The position numbers and the translations under genes are program-made. 64,000 nt of DNA from Bradyrhizobiaceae bacterium (GTDB lineage Bacteria; Pseudomonadota; Alphaproteobacteria; Rhizobiales; Xanthobacteraceae). The notes below the pieces were generated by a model that worked only from the letters and a program-made list of their open reading frames with translations, made no database searches and was not told where the DNA came from. Positions within the stretch are counted from its first letter, which is position 1. The number at the start of each line of letters is the position of its first letter. Of this stretch, positions 27,489 through 36,580 are shown one piece after another. The DNA is taken from positions 179,991-243,990 of the forward strand of contig CANKHA010000001.1 in NCBI GenBank assembly GCA_947481685.1, in the 5' to 3' direction.

Positions 27489-27989
27489 TTACGCGGCTTC
27501 GGCCTCCTGATTGACGGCTACCTCGGCCAATCTGGTCAGCGCCTGATCGGTCTTTTCTTCTTCGTTCAGGGTTGCCTGAAGAAGCTTCGCAGCCTGGGGC
27601 AATCCAAGTTCTTCAGCCCAGGTCCGCAGGGTGCCGTAGCGTGAGATTTCATAGTGCTCCACGGCCTGTGCGGCGGCGAGCAAGCCGGCGTCGAGAGCGG
27701 GCGATCCCTTGTAGTCTTTGCTGATTTCGTCGCCTTCCTTGAGAATGCCGACGATGGCCTCGCACTTCTTGCCTTGCGGCTTGGCTTCGATGATCTGGAA
27801 CACCTGCTCGAGGCGATCGATCTGTCCTTCGGTCTCGCCGCGGTGCTTTTCGAACGCGGCCTTGAGATCCGGGTTCCGCGCGGCCTTGGCCATTTTGGGC
27901 AAGGCGGTCAGGATTTTCTTTTCGGCGAAATAGATGTCCTTGAGCGTGTCGTGGAAAAGCTCGTCGAGTTGCTTTGGTTGCTTGGCCAT
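27489..27989 (-). CDS. YciE/YciF-type ferritin-like protein (DUF892)
   Basis: A 166-residue four-helix-bundle protein with diiron-type ligands: ELFHDTLKDIYFAEKK at the N terminus, EKHRGETEGQIDRLEQVF in helix 2, AVEHYEISRYGTL in helix 3 and LNEEEKTDQALTRLA in helix 4. The family is stress-induced and iron-binding; its exact reaction is not established. The ribosome binding site (GGAGGG) is strong. A candidate EcfG promoter lies upstream at 28019-28043. It is followed by the membrane-protein gene and probably co-regulated. Confidence 0.92.
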   Translation of the reverse strand: MAKQPKQLDELFHDTLKDIYFAEKKILTALPKMAKAARNPDLKAAFEKHRGETEGQIDRLEQVFQIIEAKPQGKKCEAIVGILKEGDEISKDYKGSPALDAGLLAAAQAVEHYEISRYGTLRTWAEELGLPQAAKLLQATLNEEEKTDQALTRLAEVAVNQEAEAA

Positions 27990-28338
27990 GGTGCCCTCCG
28001 GTGAATGAGTACCGTTTCAACACGACGTCTCATCAACGGTTCCGTGCATCGATATTTTTTCTCACGTGGATGTTGCCCCTGAAAATCCTCGTGGTCCTCC
28101 TCGGCGACCGTCACAAGCCGGACATTCACTAGCGCGCGGAGCGACGCTGGCCACGGTGCGCGGCTTATGTGCGGGAATCCGAACCTGAATATTCACGGAA
28201 TGCGAGGCAATCCGGAAGGAAATTGGAAACCGAAGTTGCAGCCACCGGGCAATAGGTCAGGAACGCTGGCTTTTAAACGCCCGGGCGGCGTGGTGACCAT
28301 GGAAGGGGGAGGGAAGCCGATCTCAGGAGGGTGACATC
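27990..28338. other. Intergenic gap with candidate stress promoter
   Basis: A 349-base gap between the divergent YciF-type gene and a 47-residue microprotein gene. It holds the EcfG-like promoter at 28019-28043 (minus strand) and the ribosome binding site of the plus-strand microprotein (GGAGGG at 28326-28331). No other gene, RNA or strong repeat is seen. Confidence 0.7.
28019..28043 (-). promoter_or_regulatory. Candidate EcfG-type promoter for the YciF-type gene
   Basis: On the minus strand: GGAAC (28043-28039), 16 bases, then TGTT (28022-28019). The -35 is a perfect match to the alphaproteobacterial general-stress consensus and the -10 is one base off. It lies 30 bases upstream of a gene family known to be stress-regulated, which raises confidence. 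Confidence 0.55.
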
Positions 28339-28482
28339 ATGGTCCCCAGGCATGAAGTAGAATCACTCCGCCGCGCCTTCGACGATCCTCCTCAACTTGA
28401 AACTTTCTGCACAAAAGGGGCCATGGCCGCGTGGCTGACCTTGTTTGGCTTGCTGGCCCTCGGCGGTCTTTTAGCCATTTAG
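28339..28482 (+). CDS. Small membrane protein (47 aa)
   Basis: A 47-residue protein preceded by an excellent ribosome binding site (GGAGGG, about 8 bases before the ATG). The first 27 residues are polar (MVPRHEVESLRRAFDDPP at the start) and the rest is a membrane helix (MAAWLTLFGLLALGGLLAI). It is close upstream of an exported small-protein gene, so the two may be co-transcribed. Function unknown. Confidence 0.62.
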   Translation: MVPRHEVESLRRAFDDPPQLETFCTKGAMAAWLTLFGLLALGGLLAI

Positions 28483-28512
28483 GTGCGATGCCGGTTGCGG
28501 CACGCTGCATTC

Positions 28513-28887
28513 ATGCGAAAGATGGGTCGCATGAAGCGCGTTCTGATTTTAGGATTGCTTATTCTGTTGTCCGTGCCGGGCGATGCAGCGGAAGTGCTGC
28601 CGAAGGCCTTGCGCGGGTTGTGGGCGTATGAGCCCGGGGACTGCGCCAATCCCGACAGCGACGGACGGCTGGCCATCGCGGCCAGAACGGTTTCGTTTTA
28701 CGCGGCCGGGTATGACATCACGCGCGTTGTGCGAAAGCCCGACGGCTCACTGCGCGCGTCGGGGCTCGTGTCGAACGAGGGCGAACCGGGCCGCACCCGG
28801 GATTCCATCACGCTGAAGCTGATTGCGCCGGACAAACTGCGCGTCGGGACGGAAGATGCTCATATCTATCACCGCTGCCCCCGGTGA
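28513..28887 (+). CDS. Small exported protein of unknown function
   Basis: About 124 residues with a signal peptide (MKRVLILGLLILLSVPGDAAE) and a mature domain of about 95 residues that starts VLPKALRGLWAYEPGDC and ends with a Cys-Pro-Arg tail. Two Cys (GDCANP and HRCPR) could form one disulfide. Starts at 28513, 28522 or 28531 are possible; 28531 gives the cleanest signal peptide. The Trp-containing start resembles small periplasmic lipocalin-like proteins, but I do not recognise a family. Confidence 0.7.
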   Translation: MRKMGRMKRVLILGLLILLSVPGDAAEVLPKALRGLWAYEPGDCANPDSDGRLAIAARTVSFYAAGYDITRVVRKPDGSLRASGLVSNEGEPGRTRDSITLKLIAPDKLRVGTEDAHIYHRCPR

Positions 28888-28985
28888 AGCCGACGCGGGA
28901 GCAAACAGAACGGCGTACCGTCCAACATAGCCTTAAGGTCTCAAATACAAGGCTTGGCCTCGTGCTTGAAGCAAAAGGGGGGCTG

Positions 28986-29093
28986 TTAAGCCTGCTTTCG
29001 CCCTTTCCACCAGGACCAGGCGTTTGCCAGGACTACCCCAAGGAGCATGAGGGCGATGAAGTGCGGCCAGTAGTCTTGGACAATGTTTTCCAT
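28986..29093 (-). CDS. Single-helix microprotein (35 aa), DYWPH type
   Basis: A 35-residue peptide starting MENIVQDYWPHFIALM and ending in a basic tail (WWKGRKQA) after one membrane helix. No strong ribosome binding site precedes the ATG. The reason to call it is close similarity to the 41-residue plus-strand peptide at 29254: both have DYWPH, then a four-residue stretch ending in Ala-Leu, one helix and a basic tail. Paralogy on opposite strands is unlikely by chance. Confidence 0.6.
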   Translation of the reverse strand: MENIVQDYWPHFIALMLLGVVLANAWSWWKGRKQA

Positions 29094-29253
29094 GGACCGA
29101 CTGGTAGAGGACTTCGCGTTGAGGGTCACGTTCAATCGGCGGCGCTGACCGGGAGAAAGCCGTGCGTCGCGCGTGGGCGCGGCAAAAACCCGCAGCGTTT
29201 TTGGCGGCGCGACCCGGTATCCATGCCTCCGTTTTGAGGGGGAGACACTGGAA

Positions 29254-29379
29254 ATGGGTAGCTTTTCGCTGGGCGATTACTGGCCCCACCTGCTGGCCCT
29301 GGCTTTCGCAGGCCTGCTCGTCTGGAACTGCCGCGGCTTGCTGAAGCGTGGCAACGCCTCAGACGAAACCAAGCCGTAG
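29254..29379 (+). CDS. Single-helix microprotein (41 aa), DYWPH type
   Basis: A 41-residue peptide starting MGSFSLGDYWPHLLALAF, one membrane helix, then a basic and polar tail (RGLLKRGNASDETKP). It has a GGGGGAGA ribosome binding site about 9 bases upstream. It is a paralogue of the minus-strand peptide at 28986-29093, and the two genes are divergently arranged about 160 bases apart. Function unknown. Confidence 0.68.
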   Translation: MGSFSLGDYWPHLLALAFAGLLVWNCRGLLKRGNASDETKP

Positions 29380-29465
29380 TGCGTCTTTGGCGGTCCGCAG
29401 GCGCGGTGAGCCACTGCGCGATTTTGGCATCGGGCTGAGCGCAGCGGCTGCCTATCCGTTGCCGT

Positions 29466-31421
29466 CTATGCCGGAATCGCCAGCGCACCCTTGCTCAAAA
29501 CCACGCGCTCGATTTCCCGCTTGAGATCCGCTTCGGTGAAGGGCTTGGCAAGCTTGGGCAAATCCGCGTCCTTTCCCGGCCCCATTTCGGCATATCCGGT
29601 CGCGATGATGATGGGGATTTGCGGCCATTGGGCCTGGATCGTGCTTGCGAGTTGCAGGCCGGTCATATTTGGCATGGCCTGATCGGTGATGACGAGATCG
29701 ACCGGAGAGCTGGCAAGGACCTCTAGCGCCTCGATGGCCGATGTTGCTTCCAAAGCTGTATGGCCGAGGTCTTCCAGCATGGCGAGCGTGTTGGTGAGAA
29801 CGAGAAAATCGTCATCGACCGCAAGCACGACCAGCGGGCGGAAGGCGATGTTCGGAACTTCGTCCGCATGTCCCAGGTTGAACGCCATCGCGGTTGTGTC
29901 CGCAACCGGAAGCCAAACCTCGGCGGTGGTGCCTTTGCCGGGCTCGCTGTGCAAGGTAAAGCAGCCGCCAAACTGTTCAGTCACGCCATGCACCATGGAC
30001 AGGCCCAGGCCGGTGCCCTTGCCAATGCCCTTGGTCGTATAGAACGGTTCGGTGGCGCGTTTCAGCGTCTCTGCATCCATGCCCATGCCGTTGTCGCGCA
30101 CGGTGAGGCAAATATAATTTCCGGGTTTGAGTTTTGGATCGCCGTCGGGGATGCGTTCTTTCCTGGTCGCGATCGTGATCTTGCCACCCTCAGGCAGGGC
30201 ATCGCGCGCATTCACGACGAGATTGAGCAGCGCCATCTCAAGCTGGTTCGCATCGGCCAGCACCGGATGCGTGACGAGGGGAAACCGAGTCTCCAGCGCC
30301 ACCGAGGGTCCGATAGACCGCTGCAGCAGATCCGTCATGCCACGCACGAGGTTGGGAATATCGACAGCCTCTCGCTTGAGCTCCTGCCGCCGTGCAAAAG
30401 CGAGCAGACGGGTGGTGAGCGTTGCCCCGCGCTGAGCGCCCTGCATCGCGTTGTCCAGCAGACCCTGCAGCCTCGGATCGTCCGGCAGACGCTTGCGCAT
30501 CAATTCCAGGCTGCCCTGGATGGCCATCAGCAGGTTATTGAAGTCATGGGCGATGCCGCCGGTGAGCTGGCCGATGGCGTCCATTTTCTGGGACTGGAAC
30601 AGCGCCTCGCGGGCTTTCTCCAGTTGCTTCTGGGTTTCCATGCGCTCGGTGATGTCGCGGGTGATCTTGGCATAGCCCAGCAACTCGCCGTGGCTGTCAC
30701 GAATGGCGTCGATGATGACATGCGCCCAAAAACGGGTGCCGTCCTTGCGCACGCGCCAGCCTTCCTTCTCGAAGCGGCCGGTTTTTGTGACGGTATCGAG
30801 CACCTTCTGCGGCTCGCCTGTGGCCCGGTCTTCCTCGGTGTAGAATCGCGAGAAATGGCTGCCGATGATTTCCTCCGGCAGGTAACCCTTGATACGCTGC
30901 GCGCCCGGATTCCAGTTGGTGACCTTGCCGTCCTTGTCGAGCAGATAGATCGCGTAGTCCGTCACGCCCTGCACCAGCAGCCGGAACTGTTCCTGGCTTG
31001 CCCGCAGCGTGTCTTCGGCCGCCTTGCGCTCGGTCAGGTCGCGCGTGATCTTGGCGAAGCCGACAAGCTCGCCCGACGGCAGATACACCGGATCGATGAC
31101 CACGGAGGCCCAGAACCGCGTGCCGTCCTTGCGCACGCGCCAGCCTTCAGCCTCGAACTTGCCGGTCCGCAGCGCCTGTTCCAGCGCGCGCCCCGGAAGG
31201 TCGGTCGCCCGGTCTTCTTCCGTGTAGAACCGCGAGAAATGCTGCCCGATGATTTCATGGGGCGCATAGCCCTTGAAGCGCTGGGCGCCAGGATTCCAGC
31301 TCGTCACCACGCCGGTGGGATCGAGCATGTAGATGGCGTAATCGTTGATCGCCTCGATCAGCAGGCGATAACGGCCATCTTCCGTCAGGGAGGAGCTAAA
31401 GCGCTGTTGAACGTTAGACAT
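29466..31421 (-). CDS. Hybrid sensor histidine kinase: PAS-PAS-HisKA-HATPase-receiver
   Basis: A 651-residue cytoplasmic kinase without membrane helices. Two tandem PAS domains (about 15-135 and 140-265) are very similar to each other, each with the YAIYxLDxxGxVxxWNPGAQRxKGY pattern and a PAC segment [14 protein letters not shown], so they arose by duplication. The HisKA H-box is [14 protein letters not shown] (near residue 290), the ATPase has [10 protein letters not shown] and [11 protein letters not shown], and a C-terminal receiver (about 525-645) carries the phospho-acceptor Asp in [12 protein letters not shown]. The signal may be oxygen, redox or light through PAS. No partner response regulator is adjacent. 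Confidence 0.93.
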   Translation of the reverse strand: MSNVQQRFSSSLTEDGRYRLLIEAINDYAIYMLDPTGVVTSWNPGAQRFKGYAPHEIIGQHFSRFYTEEDRATDLPGRALEQALRTGKFEAEGWRVRKDGTRFWASVVIDPVYLPSGELVGFAKITRDLTERKAAEDTLRASQEQFRLLVQGVTDYAIYLLDKDGKVTNWNPGAQRIKGYLPEEIIGSHFSRFYTEEDRATGEPQKVLDTVTKTGRFEKEGWRVRKDGTRFWAHVIIDAIRDSHGELLGYAKITRDITERMETQKQLEKAREALFQSQKMDAIGQLTGGIAHDFNNLLMAIQGSLELMRKRLPDDPRLQGLLDNAMQGAQRGATLTTRLLAFARRQELKREAVDIPNLVRGMTDLLQRSIGPSVALETRFPLVTHPVLADANQLEMALLNLVVNARDALPEGGKITIATRKERIPDGDPKLKPGNYICLTVRDNGMGMDAETLKRATEPFYTTKGIGKGTGLGLSMVHGVTEQFGGCFTLHSEPGKGTTAEVWLPVADTTAMAFNLGHADEVPNIAFRPLVVLAVDDDFLVLTNTLAMLEDLGHTALEATSAIEALEVLASSPVDLVITDQAMPNMTGLQLASTIQAQWPQIPIIIATGYAEMGPGKDADLPKLAKPFTEADLKREIERVVLSKGALAIPA

Positions 31422-32007
31422 TGCCCCGCTTTACGCAAACAAGTTGCCCCTCAACCCAATAGTCCAGGACGCCCAAAGTTCCAAGAAACGCGGGCAGGTA
31501 GCGGGTCGCCCGATGGCCCAATTGGGCTCAATCCCAAGAGCGGATTGAACCCGGTGCGCGTGGCGAAACTGCAATTTTACAGCCGCGGTGAGTGATGGAA
31601 AAATCGTAAGCCCAACGTTTAAGGGCAACGTTGCGCCATGTTGCAGACGTTGACGCATCTCTCTATCCAAAAGTTGTTATCCAGAAAATGCAATGCTGAC
31701 TTGGGTTTCTGCCGATATTAACAAGCCGCCGTTTCGCGCCGCGCAAAATTCTCGACTTTCCTCCGAACAACGATAGACCAGCAGCACCTTGCTCATCCGG
31801 GGGCGTCATCTAGAGGCGTTCTTTATACGGAGTGAGGTGCGGTGCCTGCGGATGTGCCTCGCAAGCCATCTCCGGGACGTTTCGGTTCGCCGTCCGCTCC
31901 AACTATGTGGGGCTGCCTTCAATGGCTGGACGTGGCGCGAAGAAAGGTGGCGAAAGCCCCCAGGATTCGCGCCCGGAAGTACGGCTCCGAAGCGAAAAGT
32001 CGCCGCA
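31422..32007. other. Intergenic region without a supported gene
   Basis: Open frames here lack ribosome binding sites and recognisable domains. The stretch 31590-31800 is relatively AT-rich and may hold promoters for the kinase gene. Nothing else is visible before the palindrome that begins at 32008. Confidence 0.5.
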
Positions 32008-32145
32008 GTGGAGCGCCGAAGGGCGCGGCATCTCACGCGCAGGCTGCGCAGGCTTGATTGCTTGAGATGTCCACGATGCGCGAGGCGGGCTTCGCAAGCC
32101 TGTCCTGCGCAGCGTGATTGTTTGATGCGTCGTTCGGCGCTCCAC
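32008..32145. repeat. Long imperfect palindrome, possible MITE/REP element or structured RNA
   Basis: Perfect 13-base outer arms GTGGAGCGCCGAA (32008-32020) and TTCGGCGCTCCAC (32133-32145) enclose a second inverted set: GCGCAGG and CAGGCTTG on the left, CAAGCCTG and CTGCGC on the right (about 32037-32055 and 32092-32111). The whole could fold into a 138-base cruciform or RNA hairpin. It lies between two kinase genes, has no coding potential, and looks like a dispersed genomic repeat. Confidence 0.75.
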
Positions 32146-32336
32146 TCCCCCGGTTGGGGAGCAAACATGAGACAGGCACCCGTCGCCTGACCAAAACACG
32201 GGCCGCTGGCGCTTGGCTGTTTGATATCGTGAACGTGCAGGAAATTCCAACGTCATCCTGGAGCCCGCCATAGCAGGTGCAGCCTGCGTGCACTTGGCTG
32301 CGATACGGTCACGCGCTTCGCCGCCAGCTGCGTTTT

Positions 32337-33647
32337 CTATTTCTGCGCGGTCAGGGAGATCAGCGGCACGTCCAGAACGTAGGTGAAGCCGGTCGGGTTG
32401 TATGCGAGCTGCACGCGGCCCTGCAATTGTTGGCCCAGCGAACCCATCATGCGGGTGCCGAAACTCCGCCTGGTCGGAATCTCGACCGGCGGCCCGCCTT
32501 TTTCCGACCATGTTAGTTTCAGATGCTGGTTGTCTTCGATCGCCCATGTGATCTCGACATGGCCGTCAGCCGTCGAGAGCGCGCCGAATTTCGTCGTGTT
32601 GGTGCACAGCTCGTTGAAGGTCATGGCGAGCGCGATGACGGCGCCGGAGGTGATGCCGATATCGGGCCCCTCGATGGAAAAATGTCCCTTGCCCTTGCTG
32701 TCGTAAGGTTCGGTCGCGCCGCGCACCGTTTGCATCAGGCTGGCATTCGCCCAGCTGCCCTGCATCAGCAGGTCGTGCGCGCGGCCGAGCGCGAGCAGCC
32801 GGCCCTCGATCGCATTCTCGGCGTGTTCGATGCTGGTGGCGGCGCGCAGGCTCTGCGACGCGATGGCGCTCACGGTTGCAAGCGTATTCTTGATGCGGTG
32901 ATGCAGCTCGTCGAGGATGAGCTTCTGCAGCTTGTCGGCCGCTTCACGCTCCTTCGCATCGATGCCCGCTTGCGCCAGCAGGACCTTGGCGTCGATGCCG
33001 GCCTGTTCCAGCAACAGCCGCAGGCTGTCATTCTCCGCGGTCAGGACTTCTTCCGCCACCGAGTGCAGTATCGGGTCCTTCGGCTTGATCTTGCGGATCG
33101 CCTTGACCGCCAGGGGGAGTGCGTCCTCGGGAACGATCTTGAGCGCGCCCGCACCCAGCATGGCCTGCAGTTCCGCGATCATGCGCTGCACTTCCAGCGG
33201 CTTGCCGAAGAAGCGACTGTTGGCCGGCTTTTCCGCATCCGATACTTTAACCTGGCCGGAAACCAGAATGATCTTGATCGCAGGCCAGCGGTCATGGACC
33301 GCGTAGGCAAGCTTCAGCCCGTCCATGGTGCCTGGCATCTGGATGTCGGAAAACAGCAGCGAGATATCCGATCGCGATTCCAGGATGGCCAGCGCCTCGT
33401 CGGCGTTGACCGCTTCGATCGCGGTAAACCCCGCGTCCTCGACAATGTCGACCGCGCGCATTCTCAGCACCATCTCGTCTTCCACCACCAGAACATTGGT
33501 CGTGGGCGCGACGTCAGGAACGAGAATAATGGCGGGGGACGGGACGGGGGACGGGACTTCGGAGGTTGACGTGCATGATCCGATTTTTGGAGCGATGATG
33601 GCTATTCGGGCCTTGCCCGCGCCGGCGCTGCGGCGGCTTTTTGCCAT
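32337..33647 (-). CDS. Receiver-HWE histidine kinase
   Basis: Cytoplasmic kinase with an N-terminal receiver (VLVVEDEMVLRMRAV, acceptor Asp in LLFSDIQMPG) and a C-terminal HWE-type kinase. The phosphorylated His lies in LDELHHRIKNTLATV, the ATPase has NELCTNTTKFGAL, and WSEKGGPPV supplies the Trp-x-Glu of the HWE family. Between them is a coiled region with the internal repeat QAGIDAK twice. HWE kinases of this layout are frequent in Rhizobiales, often in general-stress or light signalling. The start is unclear: 33647 is the best ATG, but the frame extends to 33731. Confidence 0.88.
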   Translation of the reverse strand: MAKSRRSAGAGKARIAIIAPKIGSCTSTSEVPSPVPSPAIILVPDVAPTTNVLVVEDEMVLRMRAVDIVEDAGFTAIEAVNADEALAILESRSDISLLFSDIQMPGTMDGLKLAYAVHDRWPAIKIILVSGQVKVSDAEKPANSRFFGKPLEVQRMIAELQAMLGAGALKIVPEDALPLAVKAIRKIKPKDPILHSVAEEVLTAENDSLRLLLEQAGIDAKVLLAQAGIDAKEREAADKLQKLILDELHHRIKNTLATVSAIASQSLRAATSIEHAENAIEGRLLALGRAHDLLMQGSWANASLMQTVRGATEPYDSKGKGHFSIEGPDIGITSGAVIALAMTFNELCTNTTKFGALSTADGHVEITWAIEDNQHLKLTWSEKGGPPVEIPTRRSFGTRMMGSLGQQLQGRVQLAYNPTGFTYVLDVPLISLTAQK

Positions 33648-33727
33648 ATGCGCGCATAGTGCAGCACAAGGCCGCGGCAGGCTGAGCAATATTGACCACC
33701 CGGCCGCTGTTGGCGGCGCCGATACGG

Positions 33728-34262
33728 TCACTTCGGAGCGAGTTCACCGAACCAGTAGGCCGCCGTTACTCCGCCATCCAAGAGGAAGTCGCTGCCGGTG
33801 ATAAACGCGCCATCGGCGCCCATCAGAAGCGCCGCGACGTTTGCGACTTCATCCGGCGTGTCTGCGCGCCCGGCCGGAGATACTTCGAGCATGCGCCGAT
33901 AGCCCGCGCCGCGCGGCCCCGTCAGTTCATCCTTCGCAAGCGGAGTGATGATGATCCCGGGGCTGATCGTGTTGATCCGTGCGCCGCGCTTTCCCCACCG
34001 CACGGCCTCGGCCATCACGCGCAACGCGTTGCCGCGTTTTGAAAGCTGGTAGGCGTGAAGCGAGTCCTTCACCTGACCGGGCTCGAGCATCGGCAGGGCG
34101 AGCAGCTCTTCCACCGGCGTCGTTGCGAGCGCCTTGCTCTGTTCGGCCGGGAGCGGCGGTAGGCGGTGGTCGGACTGCGACGCGATCACCACACCAGAGC
34201 CGCCGCGCATGACAACATTGCCAAACAGCTCCAGCAAGAGCGCAGTCCCATAGAGGTCGACC
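33728..34262 (-). pseudogene. SDR family oxidoreductase, 5'-truncated
   Basis: About 178 C-terminal residues of a short-chain dehydrogenase. The catalytic Tyr-x-x-x-Lys is intact (HAYQLSKRGN), followed by RINTISPGIIITPLA and the C-terminal GSDFLLDGGVTAAYW. Homology begins abruptly at the KVDLYGTALLLE segment near 34262; the codons above it are unrelated and reach a stop near 34305. The Rossmann NAD(P)-binding Gly motif, normally in the first 90 residues, is missing. It must be inactive as an oxidoreductase, so I call it a remnant. Confidence 0.8.
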
Positions 34263-34348
34263 TTGAGAAAACAACAGCGCGTGCTAGGCTGTCCGACTTT
34301 CTGGGATATTTTTCAAACAAGCAGTTTCAAACGGGGGAGTGGGGCAAC

Positions 34349-34861
34349 ATGATCCGCCAACGGAAATTCTATGGTTGTTTGCTTGCGGCGATCGCAGTGA
34401 TTTCAACACCTGGCGTCGGGCAAGCGGCATGCGCTGCGACACCGGCCGGCACCTGGTATTTCTTCGCGATTCAGGGGCACACACCGGATATCACGACGAC
34501 GACTTTACCGGTGCGAACCGGACCTGCGTCAGACACCACCAATGTCACCGTGTTCTAGAACAGCGGCGCGTATCAGAACAGCACGGCGAATGTCATCAAA
34601 TGCGTGATCACCATCGCTTCGAACGGCAACTTCAGCGCCGATCCCTGCAGCTTTTACGGCGTGACGCCCGGTGAAAGCGGAACCACCACGGTCGGCGGCC
34701 ACTTCGCGGTTTCAGCCTGCAATATCACCGGCACGATCAACGTCGGCGGCGATCCGACCCCGGTGACGATCCAGGCGGGCCACATCAATGGCAACAGCGC
34801 GGCAGGCATCGCAACGCAGGGCGCGAAAGCGGTGATGTACTACACGCTGACCAAGAAGTAG
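34349..34861 (+). pseudogene. Small exported protein gene interrupted by an in-frame TAG
   Basis: The frame begins at 34349 after GGGGGAGTGGGG with a signal peptide (MIRQRKFYGCLLAAIAVIST, ending about residue 28) and runs in one frame to the stop at 34861, except for TAG at 34556-34558 (codon 70). Downstream residues keep the family pattern: CVITIASNGNFSADPC, CNITGTINVGG and MYYTLTKK at the end. A single base change (for example CAG to TAG) would explain it. The mature part resembles the small exported proteins at 53579-54591. It could be a recent pseudogene, or suppressed. Confidence 0.72.
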
Positions 34862-35176
34862 GACGACGTCGGCACCCGCTGCATTAGCAGGTTGCCGGTG
34901 TCGGGCAGCGCGCGGGTCAGCGCGATGATCAAAAAGGTAGTGCATTGAAAAATAGAAAGCCCCGGCTTGCGCCGGGGCTTGTTCGCCAGAACGGGGGGGG
35001 GAGGGGGAGTGCCCTGATCGAACGACTCGATAAGCCGGGGCCGCCCGTTTGGTTCCCCCGGTTCCGACGGGTCTATCGGAGGCGACATGTCGCAGCGGTG
35101 ACCGGGCCATGGGCCTTGCGCAAGTCTTTCCGCTAGGATGGCCTCCCGGCCGGCCATCCGGCCCCAGAGGAAACCC
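34862..35176. other. Intergenic region with a hairpin and a G-rich tract
   Basis: A 315-base gap before regB. It holds the hairpin at 34957-34980 and a G-rich stretch (two runs of G at about 34993-35007). No gene is supported. Confidence 0.6.
34957..34980. terminator. GC-rich hairpin, likely terminator
   Basis: AAGCCCCGGC (34957-34966), loop TTGC, GCCGGGGCTT (34971-34980). The stem is perfect. There is no long T tract beyond the two in the stem, so efficiency is uncertain. Confidence 0.65.
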
Positions 35177-36580
35177 ATGCACGGGCTTTTGCTCGACCAG
35201 CCGCGCCATCTGCAGCGCAATGTGCGTCTCGATACGCTGATGCGGCTGCGCTGGCTCAGCGTGGGCGGGCAAACCGCTGCGCTGCTGATGGTGCATTACG
35301 GCCTCGGCTTCGCGTTGCCGATTTACGCTGGCCTTGCCGTCATCGCGCTGTCGGCCTGCCTCAACTTCGCGCTGCGCGTGCGCTTCCGGCACACCAAGCG
35401 TCTCGAGGCCGACCGCGCCGCCTGGTTGCTGGCCTTCGACATCGCGCAGCTCGCTGTATTGTTGTTCCTCACCGGCGGCTTGCAGAATCCCTTCGCCTTC
35501 CTGTTCCTCGGCCCGGTGCTGATCTCCGCCACCGCGCTGCCGCCGCGCATGACGCTGATGCTGGGCTCGTTTGCGGTGTTCTGCGCCAGTGTGTTGTTCT
35601 TCGTGCATTACCCGCTGCCGTGGGACGCCGAAGACTCGCTCGAACTGCCCGCGCTCTACATGATGGGCGTGTGGCTCTCGATCATGATCTCGATGGGATT
35701 CATCGGCGTCTATGCTTGGCAGATCACCGAGGAGGCGCGGTTGCTCGCCAATGCGCTTGCGGCAACCGAGCTTGTGCTGGCGCGCGAGCAGCATCTGTCA
35801 CAGCTCGACGGGCTTGCGGCCGCGGCGGCGCATGAACTCGGCACGCCGCTCTCCACCATCACCGTCATCGCCAAGGAACTGGAGCGCTCGCTCTCGGAAG
35901 GCTCGCGCCACAGCGAGGACGTCCGGCTGCTGCGCGAACAGGCGCAGCGCTGCCGCGAGATTTTGGGCAAGATCACCCAACTGCCCGCGGATGCCGAACC
36001 GTTCGACGGCATGAAGCTTTCCGGCCTGATCGAGGAAGTGGTCGCGCCGCATCGCAATTTCGGCGTCGCCATCAATGTCACTTTGCCGGCGGATCGCGCG
36101 CTGGAGCCAACCGGCGCGCGCAACCCGGCCATTGTCTATGGCCTCGGCAACCTGGTCGAGAACGCGGTCGATTTCGCGAAGGAGAGCGTCGAGATCACCG
36201 CGACCTGGGACGAGGAGGAAGTGGCGATTGTCATCCGGGACGACGGCCCGGGTTTTGCGCCGGAGGTCATGGCGCGGCTGGGCGAGCCTTACGTCACCAC
36301 CCGCCACCAGCGCTTCAACCAGGACAGCGAGGAAACCGGCCTCGGCCTCGGCTTTTTCATCGCCAAGACCTTGCTGGAGCGTTCCGGAGCAACTTTAACC
36401 TTCAGCAACCATCGTTCCGCCGGAATTGGCGCGGAAGTCAGTATGCGCTGGGCGCGCAGCGAATTCGAATACCGCGTGCCACATTTGGAGCGACCGGACG
36501 CATTTCTCTGGTATGATGAGAGTGAAGACAGGCCGGGAACTCCGGATTCCAGAAATCGTACAAAAGCAGGGACATCATGA
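35177..36580 (+). CDS. regB: RegB/PrrB/ActS family redox-sensing histidine kinase
   Basis: Inner-membrane sensor of quinone redox state that phosphorylates RegA. The start at 35177 (MHGLLLDQPR) follows AGAGGAAA. The 467-residue protein has six predicted N-terminal helices with the quinone-binding GGxxNPF motif (LTGGLQNPFAF, near residue 100) and the H-box AAAAHELGTPLSTI (near residue 217). The conserved redox Cys lies in QAQRCREILG, and the ATPase has NLVENAVDFA and DDGPGFAP. Its stop overlaps the regA start as ATGA. In relatives this pair controls redox, nitrogen and carbon-fixation genes. Confidence 0.95.
   Translation: MHGLLLDQPRHLQRNVRLDTLMRLRWLSVGGQTAALLMVHYGLGFALPIYAGLAVIALSACLNFALRVRFRHTKRLEADRAAWLLAFDIAQLAVLLFLTGGLQNPFAFLFLGPVLISATALPPRMTLMLGSFAVFCASVLFFVHYPLPWDAEDSLELPALYMMGVWLSIMISMGFIGVYAWQITEEARLLANALAATELVLAREQHLSQLDGLAAAAAHELGTPLSTITVIAKELERSLSEGSRHSEDVRLLREQAQRCREILGKITQLPADAEPFDGMKLSGLIEEVVAPHRNFGVAINVTLPADRALEPTGARNPAIVYGLGNLVENAVDFAKESVEITATWDEEEVAIVIRDDGPGFAPEVMARLGEPYVTTRHQRFNQDSEETGLGLGFFIAKTLLERSGATLTFSNHRSAGIGAEVSMRWARSEFEYRVPHLERPDAFLWYDESEDRPGTPDSRNRTKAGTS

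Noticed and set aside
29760..31595. 611-codon antisense frame opposite the hybrid kinase
   Set aside because: GC-rich shadow frame; composition (Arg/His/Gln-rich) and lack of domains.
31789..32190. Plus- and minus-strand frames across 31.8-32.5 kb
   Set aside because: They run through the palindrome, differ in no codon-use preference, and lack ribosome binding sites; similar spurious proteins arise wherever such repeats occur.
36075..36398. Secondary frames inside regB and regA
   Set aside because: Out-of-frame, Arg/Ser-rich shadows of the real genes.
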